64,000 nt of DNA from Vannielia litorea (GCF_019801175.1 NZ_JAHVJR010000002.1:248001-312000), one strand, 5' to 3'; positions 16,045 through 25,095 are shown, numbered from the stretch's first letter. A program made the numbers and translations. Notes: generated by a model from the letters alone, not told the origin.

Positions 16045-16538
16045 GCGTCGGCCTTGGGCGCAGCTTCTGCGCGCTGGGCGAGTTGCTGACGGTACAGCGC
16101 CACGAAATCGATGTTTTGCAGGTTCACCGGCGGGAAGTTCCCGTCGCGGGTCACGTCAGACACGATGCGGCGAACGTAGGGGAAAATCTGCCTCGGGCAC
16201 TCGATCAGCAAGAAGGGATGCAACTGGTCATCCGGAACACCATCGATCTGGAACACGGCGCCATAGTCCAACTCAAGCAGGAAGAGCGTGCTGCCGTCGG
16301 GCTTGTTCTTGCTCTCGACTTTGGTCTTCAGAGTGATTTCGTACTGGTTCTCGGTCGTGCGCTTGCGGGCATCCACCGCGACAGCGACCTGCATCTCGGG
16401 CTGGACCTCGCCCTGAATACCCTTCTGAACGACGATGTTCTCGAAAGACATGTCGCGGATGAACTGAGCAAGGATCTGCAACTGCACCTGCGGCTGCTGC
16501 TGTGGCGCGGCGGCGCCATTCTCGGGGGTGTCGGCCAT
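16041..16538 (-). CDS. secB: Protein-export chaperone SecB
   Basis: SecB keeps preproteins unfolded and hands them to SecA. The 165-residue protein has the typical QLQILAQFIRDMSFENIV start of the fold, the strand pair LDYGAVFQIDGVPDDQLHPFLLIECPRQIFPYVRRIVSDVTRDGNFPPV (read from 16146 to 16270), and ends with IDFVALYRQQLA. The N-terminus adds a Gln/Ala-rich tail. It is convergent with dnaQ, and fxsA lies upstream on the same strand. Confidence 0.96.
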   Translation of the reverse strand: MADTPENGAAAPQQQPQVQLQILAQFIRDMSFENIVVQKGIQGEVQPEMQVAVAVDARKRTTENQYEITLKTKVESKNKPDGSTLFLLELDYGAVFQIDGVPDDQLHPFLLIECPRQIFPYVRRIVSDVTRDGNFPPVNLQNIDFVALYRQQLAQRAEAAPKADA

Positions 16539-16595
16539 CGGGCTCTCTCCGGTTATCTTGGGTCGCGCCTGCTTTATCAGGGTGCGACGGCAGCC

Positions 16596-17072
16596 TCAAT
16601 GGCGGGTCCAGCCTGAGTTTCCCGGGATCTCCGGCTTGTCGGGCGTCACCTCGCGATAGGTGCCGTCCACCACGTCATCCCGCGCCGGGCGCTGGGCCGG
16701 GCCGGAGCCCATCGTAAAGCTCTGCACCTTCACCCGCTTCCGGAGCCAGGAAAATGCGGCCGTCCGGAACGCCGGAATCAGCAGCAGGAAACCAACAGCG
16801 TCGGTGAAGAACCCTGGCGTCAGCAGCAGAGCACCGGAGAACAGGATCATTGCCCCATGTGCGAGCGGCTCAGTGGGGTCACTTAGCTCATTGAACCGAC
16901 CCTGCATGTCCGCCAGAACCTGCCGACCCTGGCTCTTGACCAACCATGTTCCGAGAACGGCAGTCACCAGCACAATGCCGAGAGTCGGCCACAAGCCAAT
17001 CAACCCGCCAACTTGGATGAAGAGTGCGATCTCGATGAGTGGGACCGCGATGAAAAGCGCCAAAAGGGGCAT
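16596..17072 (-). CDS. fxsA: FxsA family inner-membrane protein
   Basis: FxsA-type proteins are small membrane proteins; in E. coli overproduction prevents phage T7 exclusion by F plasmids, but the native role is unknown. The 158-residue protein has two N-terminal helices (MPLLALFIAVPLIEIALFI and IGLWPTLGIVLVTAVLG), then LVKSQG. A hydrophobic hairpin ILFSGALLLTPGFFTDAVGFLLL and a polar C-terminal tail follow. The frame extends to 17414, but the ATG at 17072 has GGAGG six bases upstream and starts the conserved domain. It is divergent from the Tim44-domain gene. Confidence 0.92.
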   Translation of the reverse strand: MPLLALFIAVPLIEIALFIQVGGLIGLWPTLGIVLVTAVLGTWLVKSQGRQVLADMQGRFNELSDPTEPLAHGAMILFSGALLLTPGFFTDAVGFLLLIPAFRTAAFSWLRKRVKVQSFTMGSGPAQRPARDDVVDGTYREVTPDKPEIPGNSGWTRH

Positions 17073-17175
17073 CAAACCTCCGTAAGTGTCGCAAGGCGGC
17101 TGGTGGACTTGCCCCCTGCGAAAGCCTACATATGTTCGGAACGCTCCAATTGCCACTTTTGTGCCCGAGGCCCCA

Positions 17176-17841
17176 ATGAATGTTGCCGTGATCCAGCTCC
17201 TTGTGCTCGCCGGCGTTGCGATCTTCCTGATCCTGCGCCTGCGCTCTGTGCTGGGCACCCGAGAGGGGTTTGAAAAGCCGCAAGCGCCGGTCCCTGAGGC
17301 GAGCCGCAGCCGCGACAATGGCCGCCACGAGTTCGAGGTTATCGAGGGCGGCGTGGATCGTGATATTGCCGACCACGTCGAGGAAGGTCCTACAGCGGAC
17401 GCACTTGCACGCATGAAGAGCGTCGAGCCGGGTTTCTCAGTTGGTGAGTTTCTTCAGGGCGCCCGCGGAGCGTACGAGATGATCCTGATGGCATTCGAAC
17501 GCGGTGATCTGGTCAGTGTTGAACCCTTCCTGGGCGAAGATGTCATGGATAGCTTCAATGAAGTCGTGAAGATGCGCGCCGAGAATGGTGTAACCGTAGA
17601 TGCGAGTTTCATCGGCGTCCGCGAAGTAAAACTCACGGAAGCCAGTTTTGATGAGGCAAACAGCGAGGCCGAGATCACGGTTCGCTTTATCGGTGAGCTG
17701 ACAAGCGTGGTTCGCGATGCAGGCGGAGACATTGTCGAAGGCGATCCGAACGCGGTGAAGCGCCAGCGCGATATCTGGACATTTGCGCGGCAGATGGGCA
17801 CCGGTGACCCGAACTGGAAACTGGTCGCGACCGGCGAGTAA
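17176..17841 (+). CDS. Tim44-domain membrane-associated protein (TimA-like)
   Basis: This is an alphaproteobacterial relative of the mitochondrial import motor subunit Tim44; bacterial members are membrane-anchored and poorly characterised. One N-terminal helix (residues 4-18, AVIQLLVLAGVAIFLIL) precedes a charged linker. The Tim44-like fold (about 75-215, FLQGARGAYEMILMAFERGD through DIWTFARQMGTGDPNWKLVATGE) follows. The start is the ATG at 17176, with GAGG at 17167-17170; the open frame begins earlier at 17086. mltA follows in the same frame after a single stop. Confidence 0.9.
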   Translation: MNVAVIQLLVLAGVAIFLILRLRSVLGTREGFEKPQAPVPEASRSRDNGRHEFEVIEGGVDRDIADHVEEGPTADALARMKSVEPGFSVGEFLQGARGAYEMILMAFERGDLVSVEPFLGEDVMDSFNEVVKMRAENGVTVDASFIGVREVKLTEASFDEANSEAEITVRFIGELTSVVRDAGGDIVEGDPNAVKRQRDIWTFARQMGTGDPNWKLVATGE

Positions 17842-17847
17842 GGCACG

Positions 17848-18747
17848 TTGGCCCGGATAGAGCTCGCCAACCTCCCCGGCTGGGCCGAGGATGACCACGA
17901 GGCAGCATTCCGGACCTTTCTGACAACCGCAACTCCCGAAGACCCTGCGCACGGGGTCATGCCCGGCGCGGCAAAGGAACACCTCGAGACCCACTTCCAA
18001 GCCGAAATGCTGGCAGAAGGCGCGGTACTCACTGGCTATTTCGAGCCAGTCTATCGCGGCGCATTGGAGCGAAGTGACAGATATCCGGCACCTGTCTACG
18101 CCGTACCTGAAGGTTGGCAGACTGGGCAATCTTTCGCGTCGCGTACTGAAATCGTCGAAAAGAACCTGTTGGCCGGTCGCGAACTTGCCTGGCTAGCCTC
18201 CCCGCTGCATGCATTTCTCCTTCAGGTGCAGGGCTCCGGCCGCATTGCCCTGCCAGGTGGGTCGGAGCTCCGGCTCGGTTTTGCCGGAAAGAACGGTCAT
18301 CCCTATGTGTCGCTCGGCCGACTATTGCTGGAGCGCGGTGCGCTCACGCCCGAAGATGTTTCCATGCAGGCCCTTCGCGCCTGGTATAATGCCAACCCGG
18401 AAGAGGGTGCGAAGGCCCTCCTCGAAAACCCCAGCTTCGTCTTCTTCAAGCCACTGGATATCGCGCCGGAACTTGGCCCAATCGGCACATCGGGCGTGCC
18501 GTTGACACCGCAGCGAAGCGTCGCGGTTGACCCTGCGTCCACCGCCCTCGGCAGCTTGATCTACCTCGACATACCGGATGCTGACACGCCGTCTCGGCTT
18601 TGCGTCGCCCAGGACACAGGCGGGGCAATCAAAGGGCCGGGCCGGACAGACCTGTTCTGTGGTACCGGCAATATCGCCGGTGAGCAGGCCGGGAAGCTAT
18701 TTACCACAATCCGATCTTACAAACTCGTGCCGCGAGCCGGCCTATGA
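17848..18747 (+). CDS. mltA: Membrane-bound lytic murein transglycosylase A family protein
   Basis: MltA enzymes cleave the MurNAc-GlcNAc bond of peptidoglycan to give 1,6-anhydroMurNAc. The MltA domain (LTGYFEPVYRGALERS, LLQVQGSGRIALPGG, YVSLGRLLLERGAL) is followed by the 3D domain with AQDTGGAIKGPGR, which carries the catalytic aspartate region (299 residues). Oddly there is no signal peptide or lipobox. The frame is closed by the Tim44 stop at 17839 and the only usable start is the TTG at 17848, directly at the mature domain. Smr overlaps its stop (ATGA). Confidence 0.9.
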   Translation: MARIELANLPGWAEDDHEAAFRTFLTTATPEDPAHGVMPGAAKEHLETHFQAEMLAEGAVLTGYFEPVYRGALERSDRYPAPVYAVPEGWQTGQSFASRTEIVEKNLLAGRELAWLASPLHAFLLQVQGSGRIALPGGSELRLGFAGKNGHPYVSLGRLLLERGALTPEDVSMQALRAWYNANPEEGAKALLENPSFVFFKPLDIAPELGPIGTSGVPLTPQRSVAVDPASTALGSLIYLDIPDADTPSRLCVAQDTGGAIKGPGRTDLFCGTGNIAGEQAGKLFTTIRSYKLVPRAGL

Positions 18748-19316
18748 CCCGGAAGACTCCAAAGCGTCTTTCAGCCGAGGATGAGGCGCTCTGGCGCAAG
18801 GTCGTCGAAAATGCCACGCCAATGGCCAAGAACCGGCCCAAGCTCAAACCAGTCGATAAACCGCATCATGAGCCCGAGCTCCGCTCTGTGTTCACACCGC
18901 AGGCCTTTTCGGTGGGCGAGCGATCGCAGCCTCGCCACCAAATCCAAAACACAGCGCCGCCGCCGCCCGCCATGGATCGGAAGGCCTTCAACCGAATGAA
19001 GCGCGGCAAGTTGAAGCCCGAAGGCCGGATAGACCTGCACGGTATGACACTTGCCGAAGCCCAGCCGCGATTGATGAAGTTCATTCATTCTGCGCATGCG
19101 GACGGCAAGCGATTGGTCCTCGTCATCACCGGCAAAGGTAGAACCAAACCAGATGACGACGGCCCCATCCCGTCGCGTCCCGGAGTCCTCCGGCGCCAAG
19201 TGCCAGACTGGCTCACCCGCCCACCCTTGGCATCGCTCGTGCTTGAGGTCATACCAGCCAACCTGAGGCACGGCGGAGATGGTGCCTTCTACGTCTACCT
19301 ACGCCGCACCCGGTAG
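18744..19316 (+). CDS. Smr/MutS2-domain endonuclease-like protein
   Basis: The Smr domain is a small nicking-nuclease fold shared with MutS2. The 190-residue protein has a basic, disordered N-terminal half (residues 1-90). The Smr core follows with DLHGMTLAEAQPRLMKFI, LVLVITGKGR, RRQVPDWL and the end HGGDGAFYVYLRR. The substrate is not known for this stand-alone class. The ATG at 18744 overlaps the mltA stop by 4 bases, and the 3' end overlaps the convergent MFS gene by 18 bases. Confidence 0.93.
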   Translation: MTRKTPKRLSAEDEALWRKVVENATPMAKNRPKLKPVDKPHHEPELRSVFTPQAFSVGERSQPRHQIQNTAPPPPAMDRKAFNRMKRGKLKPEGRIDLHGMTLAEAQPRLMKFIHSAHADGKRLVLVITGKGRTKPDDDGPIPSRPGVLRRQVPDWLTRPPLASLVLEVIPANLRHGGDGAFYVYLRRTR

Positions 19317-20522
19317 CCGCCGCTGTGCTGCGGCAACACCGAGCGCAATGCTCAATGCTGCGAGGCAGAAGTACAAAGAAATCCACGGCAGCTGGTCTTC
19401 AAACGTCAGCCCGGTGTCAATAAGCCAACCCGTGATACCTGGCCCGATGGCTGAGCCGAACACCATGATTGCGCCCGCCATCGCCTTGATGGAGCCGATG
19501 TGCCGGGTGCCAAAAAATTCTGCCCAATAGGAGCCCGGTAGCGTCGCCTGCGCGCCGGTGCCTATGCCAAAAACTGCGAGGCCCAGTGCCGCCATCACGA
19601 GGCCCTCTGCTTGCCAGAGGATGAAAAAGCCGATCGCAAAGGGCAGCATGTAGAACACCATTAGCCGCGCTGTCCCAAAACGGTCAATCAACGCGCCGGA
19701 TGCGAAGGTTGCGGCGATGGATACCGCGGTGAAAACAGGCATGAGCGCCAGATAGTCGACCAACGCCCACCCCTTCACAGCTGCGAAGTGAACCTGCTGG
19801 AAAAAGAGGGCGGTGCCCCAAGCTGGAGGGCCCAGTAACAGCGGGACGGAGAACCAGAAGAGTGGGTGACGCAATACCTCACTCCGCGTCCAATGTCGGT
19901 TGTCCATCCCCGCAGATGGGGTGGCATCGGCTGCGGCTTGTGGCGTCCGCTCTGCGCGCAAGAGCCGAGCGAGGATTGGAAGCGCCCCCAGGACCACAAG
20001 TGCAGCAACCACCCATAGCCAGCGCCAGCCGATCCAGACCATCCCGGCCGCAAAAACCACCGGCAAAATGGCTTGACCCAAGGCGAAGCCCATCGAAGAA
20101 ATCGAGAGTGCCAAACCACGCCGTCCAACGAACCATCGGGCCATTGCGACGATAGACAGATGAGAGAACAGCCCTTGGCCGAACAGGCGCAGCGCGAATA
20201 TCACGAAAACCAGTGCGACCGGCCCGGACAAAAGCGCCATCCCAAGACAGGCAAGTGCCAGCCCTGGGCCAACGACATTGGCCAACGCCCGCACCCGGTA
20301 ACGGTCCGTCAATGCGCCGGCCCAGACCATCGTAATGGCGGAAATCGTGGTGCCGACCGTGTAAATCAGGCCCCATTCACCGTCCGACAGGCTGAAACTC
20401 TCCATGATCTCGCCAGCGAAGATCGAGATGAAGAACGTCTGCCCAAAAGATGAGGCAAACGATAGCAAGGCTCCGACCAGCAGGAACGGGGCGTTACCAC
20501 GTAGGAAGCTGAGCAAACCCAT
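19299..20522 (-). CDS. Major facilitator superfamily transporter
   Basis: This 407-residue protein of about 12 hydrophobic helices carries the MFS loop signature between helices 2 and 3 (GALTDRYRVR) and its counterpart in the second half (GALIDRFGTAR). The substrate cannot be told from sequence; the overall pattern resembles the monocarboxylate/nitrate-like Oxalate-Formate antiporter branch. It starts at the ATG at 20522, 39 bp after the lipoprotein esterase, and may share its transcript. Confidence 0.9.
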   Translation of the reverse strand: MGLLSFLRGNAPFLLVGALLSFASSFGQTFFISIFAGEIMESFSLSDGEWGLIYTVGTTISAITMVWAGALTDRYRVRALANVVGPGLALACLGMALLSGPVALVFVIFALRLFGQGLFSHLSIVAMARWFVGRRGLALSISSMGFALGQAILPVVFAAGMVWIGWRWLWVVAALVVLGALPILARLLRAERTPQAAADATPSAGMDNRHWTRSEVLRHPLFWFSVPLLLGPPAWGTALFFQQVHFAAVKGWALVDYLALMPVFTAVSIAATFASGALIDRFGTARLMVFYMLPFAIGFFILWQAEGLVMAALGLAVFGIGTGAQATLPGSYWAEFFGTRHIGSIKAMAGAIMVFGSAIGPGITGWLIDTGLTFEDQLPWISLYFCLAALSIALGVAAAQRRLPGAA

Positions 20523-20561
20523 GCCGCCGTTATCGCCCCGGCCCTCGGCAATGAAAAGCGC

Positions 20562-21674
20562 TCAGTTTCCTGTGATGGCCGTCACCGGAGAAAGGATGAT
20601 CGAGGTCGCGCTCTGAACAGTAAGGATCGTGCCGGGCAACAATCCGGCCCGCCCAGCATTGTCGCGGCCAAAGGCGGCGTCGACGGCCGTGATCTGGCCA
20701 AGTATCTTTAGCAAAGCCGGGTTTTCGGCCGCCGCGAAGTGATCCAGGCCACCGGTCCCGAAGTTGGAAACATCAATCACGGTCACGTCGAGGTCTGCCA
20801 CCTCCTCAACATCCTTCAGGTTGCCAAGCCGCGCTGGCAGGCCGGTGAGCCGGGCCGACAAACGCAGGGCCTTATCGCGGCTGGATGTGAAGATAACGAA
20901 GGGTTCGGGCAAATCGCCGATCCGGGTCGCCTGAGAGCGGAAGAGATCCACGTCCAGATCGGGTGACATGAGCACGACGCCATTGAGCTTAGGCATCACC
21001 TGCCGGTCGTTCCGAATGGCCATCTGGCGCAGGGTTTCCATCACAAGAAGAGAGCCCATTGAATGGCCCACAATCGTAATCGACCGCGCGCCGGACTTTG
21101 AGACTTCCGTCAAAAACTCCTCGAGCCCGTCCCGAGCAAAGAGCGCACTGTCCCGGTCGTAAGCATAAGCAAGAGGGTTCTCCGCGGATGGCCACGTGTA
21201 ACTGACCGGCAGATCATCGATCTTCAGGTCATGGGTAAGCTGCGCGAGGCGAAAAACGGCGTCTCCGATCGTGTTGTTGTAGCCATGGACGTACACGATG
21301 ACGTTTCCTCTGGCCGCCGGCTTCGCCTTTAATGCCTCACGAACCGCAACCCGAAATACCTGCGGTGTGGCAAACCGGCTGGCTGATGTGGCGACGAAAT
21401 CACGCTGCACATCCGGGCCCTTAAGACGGGCGGTGCGTACATCGCCCGGGTTACGCAGCGGGGGCACGGAAACCTCATAGGCCAGATAACCCAAGGGACC
21501 GCGATCAGTGTACCTCACCACTTTCTTGTTCGGGTCACGCAGCCGGGTGCTCCCAACAAAGATCTTGTAGGGCGTCCCCACCCCAACCGCACTCGGCACA
21601 ACGACAAGAGTCGCTCGCGGCGCACAGGCCGTGAGGAGCAGGGATATCAGGAGAAGCCGCGCGAACCTCGTCAT
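20562..21674 (-). CDS. Alpha/beta-hydrolase lipoprotein (DUF900 family)
   Basis: This predicted outer- or inner-membrane lipoprotein has an esterase-type alpha/beta-hydrolase domain. The signal peptide is residues 1-16 with lipobox LLTAC (Cys17). The DUF900-like region has VYVHGYNNT, the nucleophile elbow VGHSMGS, and NGVVLMSPDLDVDLF. A later DVTVIDVSNFG...DHF region supplies the histidine (370 residues in all). The substrate is unknown. It lies 38 bp after hslU, possibly at the end of the hslV operon. Confidence 0.9.
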   Translation of the reverse strand: MTRFARLLLISLLLTACAPRATLVVVPSAVGVGTPYKIFVGSTRLRDPNKKVVRYTDRGPLGYLAYEVSVPPLRNPGDVRTARLKGPDVQRDFVATSASRFATPQVFRVAVREALKAKPAARGNVIVYVHGYNNTIGDAVFRLAQLTHDLKIDDLPVSYTWPSAENPLAYAYDRDSALFARDGLEEFLTEVSKSGARSITIVGHSMGSLLVMETLRQMAIRNDRQVMPKLNGVVLMSPDLDVDLFRSQATRIGDLPEPFVIFTSSRDKALRLSARLTGLPARLGNLKDVEEVADLDVTVIDVSNFGTGGLDHFAAAENPALLKILGQITAVDAAFGRDNAGRAGLLPGTILTVQSATSIILSPVTAITGN

Positions 21675-21712
21675 GGGTCAACGTTAGCGCGGCCCCACCA
21701 AGGGCACCATCG

Positions 21713-23023
21713 CTATAGAACGTAGCGCGACAAATCGGTCGATCGGGCCAGCTCGCCAAGGTTCTCCTCAACGTAGTCAGCATTGATCTGAACAGCTTCG
21801 CCGGATTTGTCGGGCGCAACGAACGAAAGCTCCTCGAAGACGCGCTCGATCACCGTGTAGAGCCGGCGCGCGCCGATATTCTCGACACTCTGGTTTACCT
21901 CGGCGGCAATCCGGGCAAGCGCCGAAATTCCGTCATCAGTGAAGCTGACATCCACGCCCTCGGTCTTCATCAACTCGGTGTACTGCCGGGTCAGCGCGTT
22001 GTCTGTTTCCGTAAGGATACGAACGAAATCTTCTTCGGTCAGCGCACGCAGTTCCACTCGAATGGGCAGCCGCCCCTGTAGCTCCGGCAGCAGATCGGAT
22101 GGCTTGGCAATGTGGAAGGCCCCGGACGCAATGAAAAGGATGTGGTCGGTCTTCACCGGGCCATGCTTGGTGCTGACGGTTGTGCCTTCGATCAGCGGAA
22201 GCAGGTCGCGTTGAACGCCTTCGCGGCTCACATCACCGCCTCGGGTTTCAGCGCGGGCGCACACCTTGTCGATCTCATCGATGAAGACGATGCCGTTTTC
22301 TTGCACCGACTCCAAAGCCGCGGTCTTGACCGTTTCGTCGTCGAGCAGCTTGTCAGCCTCTTCCCCAATGAGGATGTCGTAACTCTCGGCCACCGTCATC
22401 TTGCGGCGGGTCGTGCGGCCCCCAAACGCTTTGCCGAACAGGTCCTGCAAGTTCCCCATCCCCTGCATTCCGCCGCCGGGCTGGCCCGGGATTTCGAACA
22501 TCGGCATTGAGGGGGTGGGCTCTGCGATATCCAGTTCAATCACGGTATCGTCGAGCGCCCCGCTGCGGAGCTTGTCGCGGAACATCTCCAGTGTCTTGCC
22601 TCGCGCGTCTTCTCCGGCGATCGCCCTCAGCACCCGCTCTTCAGCCCCATCGCGGGCCTTGGCTCTGACGTCCTCCCGCATCAACTCGCGGGTCTGAGCA
22701 ATGGAGGCATCAACGAGATCGCGGATGATCTGCTCAACATCTCGGCCAACATAGCCAACCTCGGTGAACTTGGTCGCCTCGACCTTGATAAAGGGGGCCC
22801 GCGCCAGTTTGGCGAGGCGACGGCTGATCTCGGTCTTGCCGACGCCGGTAGGGCCGATCATCAGGATGTTCTTCGGATAGACCTCGTCACGGATATCATC
22901 GGCCAGCTGTTTGCGCCGCCAACGGTTACGCAGCGCCACGGCGACGGCACGCTTGGCGTCCTTCTGGCCAATGATGAAGCGGTCAAGCTCCGAAACGATT
23001 TCGCGGGGCGTCAGATCAGTCAT
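21713..23023 (-). CDS. hslU: ATP-dependent protease ATPase subunit HslU (ClpY)
   Basis: HslU is the AAA+ unfoldase of the HslUV protease. It shows the N-terminal TPREIVSELDRFIIGQKDAKRAVAVALRNRWRR, Walker A GPTGVGKTE, pore motif GYVGRD, Walker B VFIDEIDKV, sensor GAFHIAKPSDLLPELQGR, and the conserved C-terminal SRYVL that inserts into HslV. The frame opens at 23170, but the family start is the ATG at 23023 (436 residues). It overlaps by 4 bases the membrane-protein gene that separates it from hslV. Confidence 0.97.
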   Translation of the reverse strand: MTDLTPREIVSELDRFIIGQKDAKRAVAVALRNRWRRKQLADDIRDEVYPKNILMIGPTGVGKTEISRRLAKLARAPFIKVEATKFTEVGYVGRDVEQIIRDLVDASIAQTRELMREDVRAKARDGAEERVLRAIAGEDARGKTLEMFRDKLRSGALDDTVIELDIAEPTPSMPMFEIPGQPGGGMQGMGNLQDLFGKAFGGRTTRRKMTVAESYDILIGEEADKLLDDETVKTAALESVQENGIVFIDEIDKVCARAETRGGDVSREGVQRDLLPLIEGTTVSTKHGPVKTDHILFIASGAFHIAKPSDLLPELQGRLPIRVELRALTEEDFVRILTETDNALTRQYTELMKTEGVDVSFTDDGISALARIAAEVNQSVENIGARRLYTVIERVFEELSFVAPDKSGEAVQINADYVEENLGELARSTDLSRYVL

Positions 23024-24120
23024 GCAGAAAACTCTCTCGGCCGCGTCCAGGGCGGCAGTCTGTCTTTTCCGGGGAAGCCGGGCATCACGGCCATGATCCC
23101 GCCACGGATGCTCTCCCAGAACGCACCAAGCGCAACGAGGAAAACGCCGAGAAGCAGGATGAAGGCCCAAGTCTGGCCTTCAGCCACAAGTGCGGTGAGT
23201 GCCACCACATAGCCGATACCCGATATGAGGAAGGAGCGACGATCAATCACGATGGCAAAGACCGCCATGAGCACAAGAAAGCCGCTGAGGATGAGGTAGT
23301 CCACGGCTCCACCTTGCTGGAATAGCGTGAAGGCAACCGTGTTCACGATGGCCGGGGCAGAGATGACGTGGAGCCAGAACGCTTGCGAGGCGCGGCGTGT
23401 CACCCGGTGCGGGTCGGACACATCAAACCTCAGCGCCAAGGCTAGCCCAAGCAAGCCCAGCGCAAGCGTTATCCACGAAAAGGCGGAGTTGGCGGACAGC
23501 AGGAAAACATCGCGCACGCTCTCCAATTCCGGGCCGTTCAGCGCGGTAAGCCCGAAGCAGGTCGCATAGAAGCCCAGCGCAATGAGCAGCATCGCAAACG
23601 GCACGCGAAATGCGAGCCAGTAGACGATCAGTGCCAGTGTCGCCAAGGCCAGCATGATCACAGTTCGCACGTCATTGAAGCCGGTGATCTTCGGGATGCC
23701 GTTATCGGGAACCATCCAATAGCTCACCGCCCAGCCTGCTTGCACGGCGGAGAAGGCAAACATGATCGCCAGAGCGATTGAAGGCGCAACCATCCTCCGC
23801 CGGCGCGTGAAGTAAAGCGCCAATCCGGCGAGCGCAGCCATCCCGGCCAACCCGCAAAGCAGGAGTGAGACCATGCTGCTGCTGGCCAGATAGGTGGAAA
23901 TGCCGGTCAATCCTGTCCATCCGGCGTAGAGGATGGTCAGTCCGACAACGATGAATATCTCGTTGAAGCCTTTGAACAGCTCGAATGGTTCATCAAGGCC
24001 TCCAAGGTTTTCACGCGCGCCGCGCCGCGCGTCGGACAACGCAACAATGGCGGTTGCTTGCGCCTCGCTGATCTTGCCGGCACCCACGGCGGCCCGGATG
24101 TCATCACGGGTGATGCTCAT
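23020..24120 (-). CDS. DUF2157-like multi-spanning membrane protein between hslV and hslU
   Basis: This 366-residue protein has a soluble N-terminal helical segment (SITRDDIRAAVGAGKISEAQATAIVALSD) and then about ten hydrophobic helices. The layout resembles DUF2157-type membrane proteins, whose function is unknown. It overlaps hslV upstream (ATGA at 24117-24120) and hslU downstream by 4 bases, so the three genes are translated as one coupled unit. Nothing in it suggests protease activity; a role in HslUV membrane targeting would be speculation. Confidence 0.8.
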   Translation of the reverse strand: MSITRDDIRAAVGAGKISEAQATAIVALSDARRGARENLGGLDEPFELFKGFNEIFIVVGLTILYAGWTGLTGISTYLASSSMVSLLLCGLAGMAALAGLALYFTRRRRMVAPSIALAIMFAFSAVQAGWAVSYWMVPDNGIPKITGFNDVRTVIMLALATLALIVYWLAFRVPFAMLLIALGFYATCFGLTALNGPELESVRDVFLLSANSAFSWITLALGLLGLALALRFDVSDPHRVTRRASQAFWLHVISAPAIVNTVAFTLFQQGGAVDYLILSGFLVLMAVFAIVIDRRSFLISGIGYVVALTALVAEGQTWAFILLLGVFLVALGAFWESIRGGIMAVMPGFPGKDRLPPWTRPREFSA

Positions 24121-24674
24121 CCGCCGATCTTCTCCACGGTCAGGTTGCCATTGGTGTAAACGCAGATGTCGGCCGCAATGCCCATTGCCTTGCGCGCGAT
24201 GGTCTCGGCATCAATATCCTGATCAATCAGCCCGCGGGCCGCTGCCAGCGCGTAATTCCCACCCGAGCCGATGGCCGCGATGCCATGTTCCGGCTCCAGA
24301 ACATCACCGGCGCCAGTGATCACCAGAAGCTCCTTGCCGTCGGTCACAATGAGCATGGCTTCGAGTTTTTGCAGGTACTTGTCAGTGCGCCAGTCTTTCG
24401 CCAGCTCAACCGAGGCCCGCGCGAGCTGACCGGGCGTGGCTTCCAGCTTCTTCTCCAGACGCTCCAGTAGAGTGAAGGCATCAGCCGTTGACCCGGCAAA
24501 GCCACAAACCACCTCGTGCCCACCGGGCGAGATGCGGCGGACCTTGCGGGCAGACCCCTTGATGACCGTCTGACCAAGGCTCACCTGCCCGTCACCGGCC
24601 ACCACCACCTCGTTGCCCTTGCGGACACCGATGATCGTCGTGCCGTGCCAACCGGGAAATTCGCTGTCGCTCAT
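24117..24674 (-). CDS. hslV: ATP-dependent protease peptidase subunit HslV (ClpQ)
   Basis: HslV is the proteasome-like N-terminal threonine peptidase of HslUV. The 11-residue leader MSDSEFPGWHG would be removed to expose Thr12 in TTIIGVRKG. The rest shows VVVAGDGQVSLG, VICGFAGSTADAFTL-type (CGFAGSTADAFTL) and the ending TNGNLTVEKIGG (185 residues). The open frame begins far upstream at 24887, but the ATG at 24674 with GGAGAG ahead of it is the family start. It heads the hslV-DUF2157-hslU operon. Confidence 0.96.
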   Translation of the reverse strand: MSDSEFPGWHGTTIIGVRKGNEVVVAGDGQVSLGQTVIKGSARKVRRISPGGHEVVCGFAGSTADAFTLLERLEKKLEATPGQLARASVELAKDWRTDKYLQKLEAMLIVTDGKELLVITGAGDVLEPEHGIAAIGSGGNYALAAARGLIDQDIDAETIARKAMGIAADICVYTNGNLTVEKIGG

Positions 24675-24729
24675 GCCGCTCTCCGTTTCGTTCTTGGGGT
24701 ATATGGCCATGCCACCCGGCGCCCGCAAG

Positions 24730-24752
24730 AAAAAGGGGCGCCGAAGCGCCCC
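24730..24752 (-). terminator. Rho-independent terminator of trxA
   Basis: On the minus strand GGGGCGC (24746-24752) pairs with GCGCCCC (24735-24741) around a TTCG tetraloop and is followed by TTTTT. It starts 23 bases after the trxA stop and separates trxA from hslV. Confidence 0.88.
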
Positions 24753-24774
24753 GATCCATGCGGTGAGACGGTGC

Positions 24775-25095
24775 TCAGATCGACTCGGTGATCCAGCCGT
24801 GCAGCGCGGCCTTGGGCGCAGCGCCGGTCTTGTTGGACACCACCTGACCGTCCTTGAACAGGAACAGTGCCGGAATACCACGCACACCCATCTGGGCCGG
24901 GGAGTTGGGGTTTTCGTCGACGTTGACCTTGACGATCTTCACCTTGCCGTCGAGCTCTTCGGAAAGCTCTTCGAGTGCCGGGCCGATCTGCTTGCAGGGG
25001 CCACACCACTCCGCCCAGAAATCCACCACTACGGGGATGTCGGCTTCCTTCACCTCGGTGTCGAAGGTGTCATCGGTCACGGCAACGGTCGCCAT
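24775..25095 (-). CDS. trxA: Thioredoxin 1
   Basis: This cytoplasmic disulfide reductase is recharged by thioredoxin reductase. The active site WCGPC has Cys31 and Cys34 within VDFWAEWCGPCKQIGP. The cis-proline is in GIPALFLF, and the length (106) is standard. It has its own promoter overlapping the end of addA and a strong terminator, so it appears to be a single-gene unit despite lying behind addA. Confidence 0.97.
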   Translation of the reverse strand: MATVAVTDDTFDTEVKEADIPVVVDFWAEWCGPCKQIGPALEELSEELDGKVKIVKVNVDENPNSPAQMGVRGIPALFLFKDGQVVSNKTGAAPKAALHGWITESI

